This document shows positions 63,842 to 64,000 of a stretch of DNA of 64,000 bases, piece after piece. The position numbers and the translations under genes were made by a program. Source of the DNA: Alteribacter keqinensis (GTDB lineage: Bacteria; Bacillota; Bacilli; Bacillales; Salisediminibacteriaceae); contig NZ_RHIB01000001.1 in NCBI RefSeq assembly GCF_003710255.1, positions 806,001 through 870,000 on the forward strand, written 5' to 3'. Position 1 is the stretch's first letter. Every line of letters begins with the position of its first letter. The notes under the pieces are model-generated. The model was not told the DNA's origin. It saw only the letters and a program-made list of their open reading frames with translations, and searched no databases.

Positions 63842-64000
63842 CACGTCCAGCTTCAGCGCCTGCGAGCTTGAGGTCATTTTATTCCATTTAATTAAGCCAA
63901 AAAGCGGCTTAAATTTGATGGCCTCCTTCAAATGCTTGTACTAAAGCACTCGCCGTCATGGCGAAAACCAAGTTTTCTTTATCGCTCGTGACCAAGGCGC
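63842..64000. repeat. dispersed repeat family B, copy 2 (cut by the window edge)
   Basis: CACGTCCAGCTTCAGCGCCT to the end of the window, matching 4237-4422 block by block. Copy 2 has a perfect internal hairpin, TTAAGCC/GGCTTAA (about 63893-63913), and CGCC/GGCG (about 63951-63963). The last visible bases GACCAAGGCGC correspond to GATCAAGGCGA in copy 1, so the element probably continues past the edge. Confidence 0.75.

Noticed and set aside
1-64000. CRISPR arrays, rRNA, tRNA, insertion sequences and prophage genes
   Set aside because: No regularly spaced identical repeats, no tRNA or rRNA hallmark sequence, and no transposase, integrase or phage structural gene was recognised on either strand.

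Overview
The window is a stretch of core chromosome from a spore-forming, low-GC Gram-positive bacterium of the Bacillaceae. The evidence is SpoIVA, YphF, YpiB, YpiF, YpjA, YpjB, YpmA, YpmB, YpoC and YppC homologues, TRAP (MtrB), HepS/HepT, bacillithiol genes, and gene order that follows the Bacillus subtilis der-to-recU segment with few interruptions. Strong GGAGG-type ribosome sites, many TTG/GTG starts, a very acidic tail on an exported PBP, and futalosine-type menaquinone genes suggest an alkaliphilic or halophilic relative (B. halodurans-like) rather than B. subtilis itself. I cannot name the species. No rRNA, tRNA, CRISPR array, prophage or intact insertion sequence was seen.

Layout. 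1-5.6 kb: end of an unidentified membrane-like protein, der, plsY, gpsA, a SpoVIF-like gene, a DUF2768 (YphE-type) gene and the YphF lipoprotein. 5.9-9.2 kb: spoIVA, hbs, folE, mtrB (TRAP). 9.3-14.2 kb: quinone block hepS-menG-mqnP-ubiX-mqnA-hepT, which mixes menaquinone tail synthesis with the futalosine route. 14.5-28.5 kb: ndk, cheR and the aromatic supra-operon aroC-aroB-aroH-[TRAP-type leader]-trpE-D-C-(F+B)-A-hisC-tyrA-aroA. 28.9-38.2 kb: TPR protein YpiA, an unrecognised 349-aa protein, ypiB, ypiF, the bc-complex genes qcrABC, ypjA, ypjB, a membrane zinc peptidase, and a YitT-type protein on the minus strand. 38.8-46.8 kb: mazG-like ypjD, dapB, mgsA, bshB1, bshA, cca, birA, panB-C-D. 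46.9-59.2 kb: a TPR protein, dinG, a degenerate secreted metallo-beta-lactamase-fold protein, an MTA/SAH-deaminase-like amidohydrolase, a possible tiny minus-strand gene, ypmA, ypmB, aspB, asnS, dnaD, nth, ypoC. 59.3-64 kb: PBP1A and recU on the minus strand, yppC on the plus strand, then a dispersed repeat at the edge.

How the genes work together. AroC makes chorismate, the branch point for AroH/TyrA/HisC (prephenate, tyrosine and phenylalanine), TrpE-A (tryptophan) and MqnA (menaquinone), all within 16 kb. TRAP encoded by mtrB has an obvious RNA target upstream of trpE: (G/U)AG triplets followed by an intrinsic terminator. GpsA and PlsY are consecutive steps of phospholipid synthesis. The qcr complex oxidises the menaquinol made by the hep/men/mqn block.

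Main points for a second look: trpF and trpB form one uninterrupted reading frame; four genes have their Shine-Dalgarno sequence inside the 3' arm of a long hairpin, three of these hairpins looking like the upstream gene's terminator; the trp leader has two triplet clusters; the secreted MBL-fold protein has lost its HxHxDH metal motif; and two families of degenerate dispersed repeats occupy most long intergenic gaps. Most of the window is otherwise ordinary housekeeping sequence. I did not find a clearly new multi-gene system.
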